Shown here: positions 1 through 8,274 of the stretch, in pieces
Position numbering within the stretch: the stretch's first letter is position 1
Layout: every line of letters begins with the position of its first letter
DNA from: Candidatus Pacearchaeota archaeon
Lineage (GTDB): Archaea; Nanoarchaeota; Nanoarchaeia; Pacearchaeales; GW2011-AR1
Reading direction: 5' to 3'
NCBI GenBank assembly: GCA_023228245.1
Contig: JALOBN010000026.1
Coordinates: 1-37,446 of the forward strand
DNA: 37,446 bases
The notes under the pieces: model-generated
The model's database searches: none
Seen by the model: only the letters and a program-made list of their open reading frames with translations
Told to the model about the DNA's origin: nothing
Program-made: the position numbers and the translations under genes

Positions 1-127
1 GTTCGTTCCTTGAGTTCCCCTTGCATCATGGTCATCCCAGAAGAGCACTAAATTGATTTGCGCTGCATTATCAACTTGCTCTTGAATAACACTTGCAATA
101 TCTGTGGACTGATAGGTTGTATCTACC
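1..127. repeat. Terminal overlap, left copy (circular contig)
   Basis: Bases 1-127 are identical, in the same orientation, to 37320-37446. The repeat lies inside a coding frame that reads through without a break when the ends are joined. A length of exactly 127 matches a common assembler k-mer, so this most likely marks a circular contig and not a biological direct terminal repeat. Confidence 0.95.
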
Positions 128-834
128 ACGAAGGCAACGATGTTATCCCATGCAACTTGCGTTGTCGTAATGTAATCGTCTGAAGCCCCACCGACTACAA
201 CGCCACGCCGCCCTTGATAGTTGGCAAGACTAGAGAACGTCCCCCCATCTGTTAACTCTCCTGTTATATATGTTTTAACTGCATTTAGAGCATGAGCTTC
301 TGCTGCGGTAACCGTTAGATATGAAGGACAAATATGAGAATCTTTAGGAAGATTCGCGTTTAGAAATCTCATACCTCCGCCATATTTTTTTAGCGTATTT
401 GTTATATATCCCACTACTTGTACGGTGACGGCTATATTATCAAAAATCCAATTTACGTTATTAAAATAAACAAGACAATCATCCGCACTTGCCGCCACTC
501 TTGCGCTGTACGTTTCATGATAATCTTCGTAGTCGGCAAAGTCGTTGGCCTCTGCCCCGCCTGCATCGTCATATTCCATCCGCAGGTAGGTCTTAGCCGT
601 AGCAGATGAAGGCGACTTGACATACAACTTCATTGTCTTTGCGCCTGTGTTTATAGCTACTAGCTGGCGGGGGAGTTTATTTCCAGCGTTATCATAGATA
701 ATTATATCTGCGCCCGTAGCCAGCACGTTGTCCCAGAACACGTCAGGGAAGCCATCTCCAGTAAACAGGACGGCTATGTTAGCGTGCGCCACAGATGGGG
801 GAACTTCTATCCATAGGTTCTTACTTCCAGCCAT
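1..834 (-). CDS. DUF2341-like tail-associated protein, N-terminal part (gene crosses the contig junction)
   Basis: The ATG at 832-834 opens a frame that runs to base 1 (278 codons) and continues in frame at 37319 to a TAA at 37155, giving a protein of 332 residues. The N-terminal ~100 residues have the DUF2341 look: a beta-rich stretch with IEVPPSVAHANIAVLF, then GADIIIYDNAGNKLPR, then an LYVKSPS strand and a MEYDDAGG end. That domain is known from secreted and surface proteins. The remainder is unrecognised. The gene directly follows the large tail-fibre-like gene (9 bp gap), so a place on the tail tip or fibre is inferred. The function is not known and no catalytic motif is seen. The domain call is from pattern memory. 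Confidence 0.72.
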   Translation of the reverse strand, partial: MAGSKNLWIEVPPSVAHANIAVLFTGDGFPDVFWDNVLATGADIIIYDNAGNKLPRQLVAINTGAKTMKLYVKSPSSATAKTYLRMEYDDAGGAEANDFADYEDYHETYSARVAASADDCLVYFNNVNWIFDNIAVTVQVVGYITNTLKKYGGGMRFLNANLPKDSHICPSYLTVTAAEAHALNAVKTYITGELTDGGTFSSLANYQGRRGVVVGGASDDYITTTQVAWDNIVAFVVDTTYQSTDIASVIQEQVDNAAQINLVLFWDDHDARGTQGTN

Positions 835-843
835 TTATCGCTC

Positions 844-2550
844 CTATGCTGCTACTAATGTTGCTCCAGGGGTTTGTGGAATCCAAAGTATCTCCCACAC
901 TATCACGCCACTATTGTCTGCTGACGGATTAAACACTGTGCTTATCTTTCCGCTCGTCACACAGGTTGCAGTTATCATCGAAGCCTGAGATACCGCGCAT
1001 CCTTCACCATCAGTTGCCACAAGAGCATCTGTAAAGGTTCCTGTGATTGAAAGCAACGTCCCTGCAACGAAGTCCTGTATATCCTTCACCGCACAGATGT
1101 CCTTAGCCGAAAGAGCATCTGGCGTTATCGTGAGTTTGACCGTCACAGACACATCCTCTATGTCAGTTGTAATCCTGCCGATAATACTGATTATTCCTAC
1201 AGAGCCTGTGTAAGAGAACAGGTCGCCCGATGTAAGGTCGGCGGTAGAGGTCTTGGTAGCGAACTTTGTGCCTGGAAGTATGAGGTCGGTCTTTGCTTCT
1301 ATTCCATCCACAACGGTCTGTACATCACCTATTAGCCCGTCTGTAGTTGCATGAAGTCCGGCAGCAGTTCCAGCAGCATCGGGATTATTCCGTCCTACGA
1401 GGGTAGCGATGTCTGTTCCCAAGTCGCCCGAACTATCCCAACGCGAACCAAGTATTAAATCTATCGTTCTTGCTATGTCGCCTATCTTGGTGTTCGGAGT
1501 CTTGAGGGTGTGACCTGCGGTGTATATCTCTGCATCAAGAGCGGCCAACGCTGCGTCTATGTCTGCCCGTGTTGACCCGCCGATTGACGGGGCGAAGGCA
1601 GCACCGGCGGCCTTGATGTATGAAGCAAGTCCAGTTACCATTGCCTCAATATCTGCCCGTGACGATCCGTTGACCGTGGCAGCGAAGGCATTAGCCGAGA
1701 AACGCAGGAGTAACCTGCCGAGCTTGGCGTGTACTGAGGTAGAGGCTATGTCGGAGAGGTCATCCGCGGTAGCGGTGTCGCTCATCTCTCCGACTTCTAC
1801 TATTACATCGCCCATGATAGCAGGATGGACAATAAGAACCTTATCCCCCACAGCCAACGGTGCTGTCAATGCTGCGATGGTAAACTGGCCAGTGGATGAA
1901 ACGTAGTCCGTGATTATCTTCTTCTCGCTTTGTGGTGCAGCCCCAGCGCCGCCTGCGTCCCACACCACATACGCCCAATAGCCGAGAAAGTAATCATTAC
2001 CGTAGCCGGTTAGATTGGAACATTCAAACTTGGGAGCAGATGCGATCCCCGATACCGTGCCTTCAAACGACATGCCGTAGTCGAAGGCTCCATATGCTGT
2101 CTTTGCAATAACCCTCATGTCGTGGATATTAGAGTCGATGATACCCACTGCGCCAGCGCCCACCCACACCTCGGCAAGCAGCGTTTCGTCAGATGGCAGT
2201 GCGGGCGGGACCGGCGTAAACGTTGTCGGGCCAGTGTCACCGGATGGATCGGCTGCGGCGGGTGTACCCTCTGTGACCTGAATAGCCCCAGCAGAGTCGA
2301 TTGATATTAAATCCTTGCGCGGGTAGGAAGCGTCAGCCGCGTTTATGTTCGCGCTTCCACCAGCATAAGGCACCTCCACACCGTTCACCCACACAAAGCC
2401 CGCAGCGATATCCACAGTCATGGAGGCCGCACCGCCGCCCGTGACAGCCATGCCAGACTTCACGCCGTAGCCTTTGATGGCCATATCGATCCGGTAAAGC
2501 TGGTTGCTAAAAACTACATCGCCATTTTGATTTGGTGTTTCTGCTGCCAT
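844..2550 (-). CDS. Tail fibre / baseplate-type structural protein
   Basis: This encodes 568 residues, starting with ATG, between the tail hub and the DUF2341-like gene, where siphoviruses place fibres and receptor-binding proteins. Residues ~1-150 resemble the N-terminal module of phage fibre proteins: a short repetitive beta region with FVWVNGVEV, then RKDLISIDSAGAIQV, then LLAEVWVGAGAVGIIDSNIHD. The middle holds duplicated segments rich in Ala, Asp and Gly, with SSRADIEAMVTGLASYIKAAG echoed by STRADIDAALAALDAEIYTAG, likely a helical repeat or trimeric stalk. The C-terminal ~120 residues are beta-rich and end in VIVWEILWIPQTPGATLVAA. No enzyme motif is seen. Host recognition is inferred from position and composition. 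Confidence 0.7.
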   Translation of the reverse strand: MAAETPNQNGDVVFSNQLYRIDMAIKGYGVKSGMAVTGGGAASMTVDIAAGFVWVNGVEVPYAGGSANINAADASYPRKDLISIDSAGAIQVTEGTPAAADPSGDTGPTTFTPVPPALPSDETLLAEVWVGAGAVGIIDSNIHDMRVIAKTAYGAFDYGMSFEGTVSGIASAPKFECSNLTGYGNDYFLGYWAYVVWDAGGAGAAPQSEKKIITDYVSSTGQFTIAALTAPLAVGDKVLIVHPAIMGDVIVEVGEMSDTATADDLSDIASTSVHAKLGRLLLRFSANAFAATVNGSSRADIEAMVTGLASYIKAAGAAFAPSIGGSTRADIDAALAALDAEIYTAGHTLKTPNTKIGDIARTIDLILGSRWDSSGDLGTDIATLVGRNNPDAAGTAAGLHATTDGLIGDVQTVVDGIEAKTDLILPGTKFATKTSTADLTSGDLFSYTGSVGIISIIGRITTDIEDVSVTVKLTITPDALSAKDICAVKDIQDFVAGTLLSITGTFTDALVATDGEGCAVSQASMITATCVTSGKISTVFNPSADNSGVIVWEILWIPQTPGATLVAA

Positions 2551-2559
2551 CGTTATCTC

Positions 2560-4752
2560 CTAAAACAAAGCTACTGCCCTGCGATAAACCTGGGCGGTTA
2601 CGACCACATGCAATACTGTGCTCTCGCCGTTCTTGTTCTCGAAATTGATGGTGTGCTGAGTGCCGAGGATTGGGGTTGTCAGATGTGCGGTAATATCGAG
2701 ATCGGTTACACCATTTATAGCGTCTTCATATGTGTATCCGTCTACGGTCAAATATACGTCAACATCGGCAGACGGGTAGATTACTCCCGTATCATCCGTC
2801 TCTGAGAAACTGAGTGACACTGCATTGCACCGGATGTACTTATCCGAAATGAGAAAGTTGAAGTTCTTTTCGTCGGCTATAAACGGGCCGAGAATAAGAG
2901 CCCCGGAAAACAGTATTGACGCAGATATTCCAGACAAGGGCTCTTCTTCTAATGCCTGTAACCGCTTCTCTTGTTCTGCCAATATGGACTCTAGATTAAT
3001 CGGATAATTGGAGAATACATACTCTATATCTTCAGGAGTGAGAAGATTCTGCTTGCGCTCCTGTACGGACACGTCAACATCTATATTGATCGATTCAATT
3101 ATCGCGGAGACTATACCCCCTATATCGTATCTCTCCCATTCCCGTCCAGTGAGTCGCGACAAATCGATAGCCGATATTTTATAGGCTACCTGCGGGTATT
3201 GCCTTACCGCGAGTTCATTTCGCGCGGCAATCGCCAGTGTGATGGCATCTGTTACTGATTTATCGGTATACGGTTGCGTGATTCGACCGTAGGGCGCAGT
3301 GCCGTCATACGCCGTGTCTCCTATCATGTAATAGTCATGCTGATAGGAGACGGTGTATACCGCTTCGGCACTATAGTTGCCAACCGCACACCGCAGTATG
3401 CGGGGATCGCTGCCTTGCAGCCAATTCGACGTATCATCAACTGTATCCTTCTTGACAGTTACATGAGACGGTAGAGCATCGCCTTCCGCCGTCCAACCCT
3501 TATAGCATCGGTACTCTGTCTTTGCAGCAGCCGTCCCTAAACGTATATATCCATACGTGTCGTCAGGCGTTAAATGCGTAGCCGTTTCATCGGCGGGCGA
3601 GTACATAGATAGGTTAAGTTGGTCAATGCCCGTTCCGTCGCCATAGGGCACCATCCTAGTACATAGTTTTGACATATCGGCGGAGACGGTTATCGACTTC
3701 AGGTTCTTCTTTAAGCGCACTTCTTTGCCTGAGTTGACGCTGAGTTCCTCCAGGTAGATGTATCTCAATGCCGGATTGTTCGGATCGTGCCTACAGGACA
3801 GATATCCACCGACTACAGATAGTACCTGCTGGAAACATTTCATGAGGGACTTATTTGAGAATGTCATAGATAGCGTTTGGTCAAGCGCAGTATCGATCCC
3901 GCCAAGCAGCAGTGTTCCCGACTGATGAGCCCAGCAGAAATCAAGTAGCATCTCAAATATGTTCGTTACGGTGTCCGTGATCTCCTGAGTTTGAACAAGG
4001 TAATCATCGTTTAGGACGGTCAGAAAGCCTTCAAAATCGCCACCGTAGATTGCGCCGACAGGATATGTTTCCGAGTACGTGGGAGGCACGTAGTCAGTGT
4101 CGAATGTAACTGTCCACCCAATCTCCTCCAAACTGTCAATGTATTCCGTATACGATATATCGGAGAGAGGATTTCCCGTCACATCCAGCAGCATTCCCTC
4201 TGCTGGTGGATTAGTATTATCAGCCAATGGTTTGAGATCAGTGATATAATTATCACTTAAATCTACACGGATACCATATCCATAGTCTATATCTTCAAAT
4301 GCAGTTATGTCCGAAATAAGGTTGTGCTGAACATATACAACCAAGAGAGCCTCGTGCTCCCCCGCCGAATCAACTATCTGCGAGATATCAGTCAGTAAAT
4401 TATTGTTGAAACCCAATAGGTTTAAACCCATGTAGGCTCCGAGGGGCGGTAAGTCTGGCAACCCCGATAGAGTTGTAAGTTTGTTCCAGCCTAGATTAAT
4501 TATTCCTAATTTTGTCAACCCTTCGAGCGGAGAGAGGTCGGATACTTGATTATGCGGCATACTGAGATAGAAGAGATTTGTACAATATTCCATCCCTGTC
4601 AGGTCGGATATGCCAGCATTTTCTGTTCCATCTTCTTCGATCAGGGTAAGTATCGTCTCGCACAATTCGGATGTGATTTCATCCGGCGCCACTCCGAGCT
4701 TCGCCGCGATTATACTTGCTAATGCGGTGTCGGGAAATTCAACAATGCTCAT
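2560..4752 (-). CDS. Tail hub / prophage-endopeptidase-tail-like protein with N-terminal leucine-rich repeats
   Basis: This encodes 730 residues. Residues ~1-45 look like the cap of internalin-type LRR proteins (FPDTALASIIAAKLG). Residues ~48-205 contain about six repeats of the LxxLxLxxNxLxDIxxL type, for example LSMPHNQVSDLSPL and VDLSDNYITDLKPL. Residues ~225-590 match the siphophage tail-associated lysin / minor structural protein pattern, with LKKNLKSITVSADMSKLCTR, MVPYGDG, and a late segment with YDIGGIVSAIIESINIDVD and SVQERKQNLLTPEDIEYVFSN. A short coiled coil (LAEQEKRLQALEEE) precedes a beta-rich C-terminal domain of ~120 residues. The start ATG overlaps the upstream stop by four bases. 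The gene lies after Dit, as a hub should. An LRR block inside a tail hub is unusual. Any peptidase activity is not proven here. Confidence 0.8.
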   Translation of the reverse strand: MSIVEFPDTALASIIAAKLGVAPDEITSELCETILTLIEEDGTENAGISDLTGMEYCTNLFYLSMPHNQVSDLSPLEGLTKLGIINLGWNKLTTLSGLPDLPPLGAYMGLNLLGFNNNLLTDISQIVDSAGEHEALLVVYVQHNLISDITAFEDIDYGYGIRVDLSDNYITDLKPLADNTNPPAEGMLLDVTGNPLSDISYTEYIDSLEEIGWTVTFDTDYVPPTYSETYPVGAIYGGDFEGFLTVLNDDYLVQTQEITDTVTNIFEMLLDFCWAHQSGTLLLGGIDTALDQTLSMTFSNKSLMKCFQQVLSVVGGYLSCRHDPNNPALRYIYLEELSVNSGKEVRLKKNLKSITVSADMSKLCTRMVPYGDGTGIDQLNLSMYSPADETATHLTPDDTYGYIRLGTAAAKTEYRCYKGWTAEGDALPSHVTVKKDTVDDTSNWLQGSDPRILRCAVGNYSAEAVYTVSYQHDYYMIGDTAYDGTAPYGRITQPYTDKSVTDAITLAIAARNELAVRQYPQVAYKISAIDLSRLTGREWERYDIGGIVSAIIESINIDVDVSVQERKQNLLTPEDIEYVFSNYPINLESILAEQEKRLQALEEEPLSGISASILFSGALILGPFIADEKNFNFLISDKYIRCNAVSLSFSETDDTGVIYPSADVDVYLTVDGYTYEDAINGVTDLDITAHLTTPILGTQHTINFENKNGESTVLHVVVTAQVYRRAVALF

Positions 4753-5099
4753 TTCAATTCCTGCTTCAGACTGCGATTGACATACACTCCACGCACACGC
4801 CCGTGCTCGATAAGCAAAATTTCTCTACCAAATGTTAGTTCAGTAGCCGCCGGATCGCTGGCGTCAATGTTAATACTGAGGGTGCCAGCTTTGTTAGCCG
4901 AGTCCACGACTTTGCCTCCAGTCAAATTCTTAGGCATGGCCAGCAGATCACCAATCACACCCGCAGACGCAGGTTCCCTGACCTCGATGTTGAAGGACGG
5001 CGTGCGGTCATATTTCGTGGGCGGCTGGCCCAGACGGAATTGTCCTAGTCTGCAATAGCCCAGCCATGCGCCGTCAGCCGTGACAGCCATTATTGCCAC
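4749..5099 (-). CDS. Small tail protein, possibly the detached N-terminal domain of the hub
   Basis: This encodes 116 residues between Dit and the LRR-hub gene. It overlaps Dit by 10 bases and the hub by 4, so translation is probably coupled. The sequence ends with TLSINIDASDPAATELTFGREILLIEHGRVRGVYVN, which reads like the first beta domain of siphophage hub proteins, where a field of strands is followed by an element that binds the Dit ring. The large hub gene downstream lacks such a domain and instead begins with leucine-rich repeats. I infer that the two ORFs together make the hub. It may equally be an independent small tail-tip protein. Confidence 0.6.
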   Translation of the reverse strand: MAIMAVTADGAWLGYCRLGQFRLGQPPTKYDRTPSFNIEVREPASAGVIGDLLAMPKNLTGGKVVDSANKAGTLSINIDASDPAATELTFGREILLIEHGRVRGVYVNRSLKQELK

Positions 5100-5869
5100 C
5101 TCTCGCGGTAGGTTATACGCAGAGTGCCCAGCGCCATTCCGGTAACACGGATAACGTTAGTCACCCCACCGACCAGCAGGGGCCATCCTGACGCCGGCTG
5201 TATGGTGGCAATGCTGCGGACACCATTGATGTATACGCAGTAATTGGCGGAATCGATTCGCACCACATCAGCAGACGTGATGTCGCTCGGTGCCCGCCAT
5301 GTCATCTTCTGGTTCGATGTGAAGTTTTGAATGATGATGTCTGTTCCTGATGCAATCGTTGTCGTGGGGATAATCTCCCATACCGGTTCGCTATCGGCAG
5401 TTCCGCCTGGCGTTTCGGTGATTTGCTGAGGGGTAGAGGTTATCGCTTTATCTGATATAGTCTGTGTGGCTGAGAACCAATACGGATCGGCGCAGACGAA
5501 TGGGAGCGTGAACCTGGCCATATTGCCGAGTTTGGGCCATGTAAAGCCCTTCTCCACCATTGCCATGAGATACTTGCCCGTCACGCAATCTAGGGTCAAT
5601 ATCTGTTCGCCGAGTAGAGGTGATAAATCCCGAGCACATAACAACGCATTGGCATAGAACGTAGCCGAGTCCGGGGCAGCAATGCGGCAAGGGAGAGACA
5701 ATTTACGCTCTCCTGCTGTGGCCCCGAAGTTATAAGCGCCGCGCCTGCCGACTATGCTTTTGATCTTAACATCATGGTCGGTCAGGACAGGCACACTGAA
5801 CGGCTGAACGATAGAGATATATCGTGCGCCGTAATCAATACCGCCTAAGCTAAAGGAATTATTGCTCAT
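5090..5869 (-). CDS. Distal tail protein (Dit; siphovirus tail component family)
   Basis: This encodes 259 residues. The Dit family forms a hexameric ring at the tail tip that joins the tube to the hub. The N-terminal half has the family arrangement: a strand with VKIKSIVGRRGAYNFGATAGERKLSLPCRI, then a conserved FVCADPYWFS, which corresponds to the ADPYW-type motif at the end of the ring domain. The C-terminal half is a galectin-like beta domain with WEIIPTTTIASGTDIIIQN and YCVYINGVRSI. The size is normal for the family. The gene starts one base into the tape-measure stop codon and overlaps the next gene by 10 bases, the usual TMP-Dit-hub order. Confidence 0.85.
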   Translation of the reverse strand: MSNNSFSLGGIDYGARYISIVQPFSVPVLTDHDVKIKSIVGRRGAYNFGATAGERKLSLPCRIAAPDSATFYANALLCARDLSPLLGEQILTLDCVTGKYLMAMVEKGFTWPKLGNMARFTLPFVCADPYWFSATQTISDKAITSTPQQITETPGGTADSEPVWEIIPTTTIASGTDIIIQNFTSNQKMTWRAPSDITSADVVRIDSANYCVYINGVRSIATIQPASGWPLLVGGVTNVIRVTGMALGTLRITYRERWQ

Positions 5870-7470
5870 TACACAAACCTCGCTTTAAGGTTGACCTGCC
5901 CAGCGATCTTTGAAGATATCTTGTCTGTCAGCTTATCTAGATATGATTCGTCTGGGATGTTGAATTCGCTACCCTCCATGTGGATATGCAACTCCATCTT
6001 GCTTGAGGTGGTAGTCTCATTATTTTCTGTCTTAGTTACTTTCTCTGTCCCGTGAAGAATTACAGGATAACCTGTTTCTGGTCCAGAGAATATCCCCCCG
6101 CCTGCGGCTTGCGGTAATTCCTCTGCCGTGCTAGTGTTCACAGTGTCTATCGCTGCACCAGTTGCACCAGTCGCCGCCTCGGTCACGTCCGAACCTTCCC
6201 CGCTTTCACTGCCACCCAACGCTTTAGTAATCCCCCACGCCGCCGCACCAACAGCCCCAATCGTCGCGAGAAACGAAACAGTTCCCACCGGCCAATTTGT
6301 AGCCCATGCAAGGGCCTGCGCCGCGATAAGAGGGACGAGTTTTGCGATATAAAGAATGAACTTACCAGCCCCTTTTAGGAGGTCAGCGCCCATATCGATA
6401 ACCTTCTTGCCAGTGGATACGGCCCCACCTGCAAAAGTATTTAGCGCACTAAATCCTAGTTTTAGATTATCGAGGAGCCCAGGGAACTTCGTCACGGCTA
6501 ACCCAACTCCACTAGCTACGGTTAGTATCCCACCTGCTGCGAGTCCTGCTCCTGTTGCAATATTCTTTAATGGAGCAGGGATTAAGTCCATGACCTTCTT
6601 TGCATCACTCATGGCCTTACTCATTACGTCAAATATCGGCTTTACTACAGGCGCAACAGTAGCCCCGAGAGTGTTTGCAAAACCCTCAGCGCTGGCTTTC
6701 ATGTCCTTCCATGAGGTATCAAGGTCTGTTAGTGTCGTGAGCTGATCTTCACTGAGAGTTATCCCTAATTCTTGGAATCTATCTCTAAGCGCCTGAACGC
6801 CGGCCTGTCCATCGGCTAACATCGGCAACAAAGATTGTCCCACGGTAGAGCCCCATATATCTGTAGCCGCCTGTGTTTGCTCTTGTACCGACCCTAGATT
6901 CCCGATAGCATCAGCGATTGCCCAAAACTGCTGTTCGGGATTCAAACCTTGTAATTGCTGGTAGGAGAGTCCCAATTTATTTAGGCTATCAATCGCTGGC
7001 TCACTCCCATCCGCGAGCTGTGAAAGAAAATCGATCTGCCCCCTGATAGCCTCACCCATTGATGATATATCAAGATCAAATTGATTAGCCACATAGGATA
7101 GCTCCTGGACGGCATCGGTGGAAATACCTAGTTTAATAGACCAATCCACAATATCATTCGCATTGCTAGCAGCCGCAACGCCCACGCCCGTGATCGCCGC
7201 CGTTAATGCCGCGCCCGCAATCCCCATTTGTGTATAGGCTTTGGTTAAATCACGGTTAATATTTTGCGCAGCCTTTGCGATATTCTTCTCAAGCTGGTCA
7301 AAATCCTTCTCTACCTGAGCAGTATTTTTATCAAACTCGGATGCCATCTCTTGAGACGATTCACCCATATTTTGGGTAGATTCATCAACAGCATCGGCAG
7401 ACTTTTGCAGCACAGGTGATAATTGATCGTCGCCGCTTAGTGTTATTTTTACTTCATTATCGTTTGACAT
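5869..7470 (-). CDS. Tail tape measure protein
   Basis: This encodes 533 residues from the ATG at 7470; a TTG one codon upstream is possible, but AGGGGAAAATTG fits the ATG better. Tape measure proteins set tail length and enter the host membrane during DNA entry. The first ~90 residues are coiled-coil-like and rich in Gln, Asp and Ser. A hydrophobic Gly/Ala stretch follows (ITGVGVAAASNANDIVDWSIKLGIS), then the conserved TMP core with DAVQELSYVANQFDLDISSMGEAIRG and WGSTVGQSLLPMLADG. Further hydrophobic segments lie near residues 305-330 and 370-420. At about 0.15 nm per residue, a rule from other siphophages, the tail would be roughly 80 nm. Confidence 0.88.
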   Translation of the reverse strand: MSNDNEVKITLSGDDQLSPVLQKSADAVDESTQNMGESSQEMASEFDKNTAQVEKDFDQLEKNIAKAAQNINRDLTKAYTQMGIAGAALTAAITGVGVAAASNANDIVDWSIKLGISTDAVQELSYVANQFDLDISSMGEAIRGQIDFLSQLADGSEPAIDSLNKLGLSYQQLQGLNPEQQFWAIADAIGNLGSVQEQTQAATDIWGSTVGQSLLPMLADGQAGVQALRDRFQELGITLSEDQLTTLTDLDTSWKDMKASAEGFANTLGATVAPVVKPIFDVMSKAMSDAKKVMDLIPAPLKNIATGAGLAAGGILTVASGVGLAVTKFPGLLDNLKLGFSALNTFAGGAVSTGKKVIDMGADLLKGAGKFILYIAKLVPLIAAQALAWATNWPVGTVSFLATIGAVGAAAWGITKALGGSESGEGSDVTEAATGATGAAIDTVNTSTAEELPQAAGGGIFSGPETGYPVILHGTEKVTKTENNETTTSSKMELHIHMEGSEFNIPDESYLDKLTDKISSKIAGQVNLKARFV

Positions 7471-7879
7471 CAATTTTCCCCTTGCCCCTCATTATCCTGC
7501 TTAATTTCAGTACGTTTTGGTATTGCTCATATTCCATCGCTACAGGCCCCTTTATCTTTTGAGGGGGCTTAGAGGATGAGGAAAATGGTAGGCGTAACCC
7601 ATCTTGAGTCATCCACTCAAATTCCCATCCCCACGATTTAGCTAATGCCCTAACGCTATTAATAAGCGGAAGCGCAACGCAAGCAGCACGATAATCCAGT
7701 AGCTTCTGTTCAGTGTTGTACGCCCTGACTAATGCGTTATATTCTGGTGTGGTCATGTTCTCAAATTCGTCAGTAGATAGCTTTAAAACATATCGCGCGA
7801 AAGCCCAACGTTCTATGTAGTCGTCGGGCTCTCCGGTAAAGGGTCGGCGCTCTGCGTGCATTTGATGTATGCGGTGCAA
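7457..7879 (-). CDS. Tail assembly chaperone, T-frame extension (made by -1 frameshift from G)
   Basis: This open frame lies between chaperone G and the tape measure, and its only upstream starts are a TTG and an internal ATG without a good ribosome site. It overlaps the 3' end of G by 67 bases in the -1 frame, and a CCCTTTA heptamer lies in the correct phase inside the overlap. Shifting there gives a GT product of about 249 residues (123 from G, 126 from this frame). The T part contains DDYIERWAFARYVLKLS and LAKSWGWEFEWMTQDGLRLPF. In lambda-like phages the GT product brings the tape measure and tube protein together and is absent from the virion. Assignment rests on position, overlap and the slippery site. 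Confidence 0.75.
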   Translation of the reverse strand: MHRIHQMHAERRPFTGEPDDYIERWAFARYVLKLSTDEFENMTTPEYNALVRAYNTEQKLLDYRAACVALPLINSVRALAKSWGWEFEWMTQDGLRLPFSSSSKPPQKIKGPVAMEYEQYQNVLKLSRIMRGKGKIDVKR

Positions 7880-8205
7880 AGGGCCGCCTCATTGTCGAAG
7901 TCTACTATAGCCATCATGTCATCGAGGGTTAAATTTCTATCTTCCCAGATCAGACATGCCCACGAAATCTTGCTTAAGAGAGACATATATTCATCCCAGA
8001 GATCAGCGTTCTCTGGGATTGATGCGTCAAATGTACCAGCATTTTGGGATTTTTTTTCAGTGATTCTTCCCCCAAGTTCAGCCAATCGATGTGACCCAGT
8101 AACAATGCTTTGCCCTGTTTGCTGCCGATATCTCTCTCTACCAAGTTGCGTGAGCCTCATATTCCGCTCTTTACCGTCACGCAAAGTAATCGTAACTGTG
8201 CCCAT
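7813..8205 (-). CDS. Tail assembly chaperone G-like protein
   Basis: This encodes 130 residues, directly after the tail tube gene and before the tape measure, the usual location of the G chaperone. The N-terminus is beta-rich (MGTVTITLRDGKERNMRLTQ). The rest is helical and acidic, with YMSLLSKISWACLIWEDRNL and LDDMMAIVDFDNEAALCTAYI, similar in style to tail chaperones of Firmicutes siphophages. The ribosome site AAGGGGGTGTTGT precedes the ATG. The final eight codons follow the slippery heptamer, so most ribosomes should finish here and a minority should shift into the T frame. Confidence 0.75.
   Translation of the reverse strand: MGTVTITLRDGKERNMRLTQLGRERYRQQTGQSIVTGSHRLAELGGRITEKKSQNAGTFDASIPENADLWDEYMSLLSKISWACLIWEDRNLTLDDMMAIVDFDNEAALCTAYIKCTQSADPLPESPTTT
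7837..7843 (-). promoter_or_regulatory. Slippery heptamer for -1 programmed frameshifting
   Basis: On the minus strand the sequence is C CCT TTA in the zero frame of the G gene, a perfect X XXY YYZ heptamer. It lies eight codons before the G stop (7813-7815), and the -1 frame stays open for 126 more codons. A second CCCTTTG nearby (7876-7882) is in the wrong phase. Confidence 0.75.
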
Positions 8206-8216
8206 ACAACACCCCC

Positions 8217-8250
8217 TTAAAAGATAAAGGGCGGTGGTTATCTACCGCCC
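8217..8250 (-). terminator. Intrinsic terminator after the tail tube gene
   Basis: A 7-bp GC-rich stem (8229-8235 with 8244-8250) and an 8-base loop are followed, on the leftward transcript, by a U-rich stretch read from 8228 down to 8217. It lies between the abundant tube protein gene and the chaperones, where partial termination would lower downstream expression. Strength is inferred. Confidence 0.65.
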
Positions 8251-8274
8251 GCCCCATTCCGGTTCTTCTGTGAG

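Noticed and set aside
1..127. True direct terminal repeat of the virion DNA
   Set aside because: Exactly 127 bases, lying inside a gene and equal to a common k-mer. Assembly circularity is the simpler reading, though not proven.
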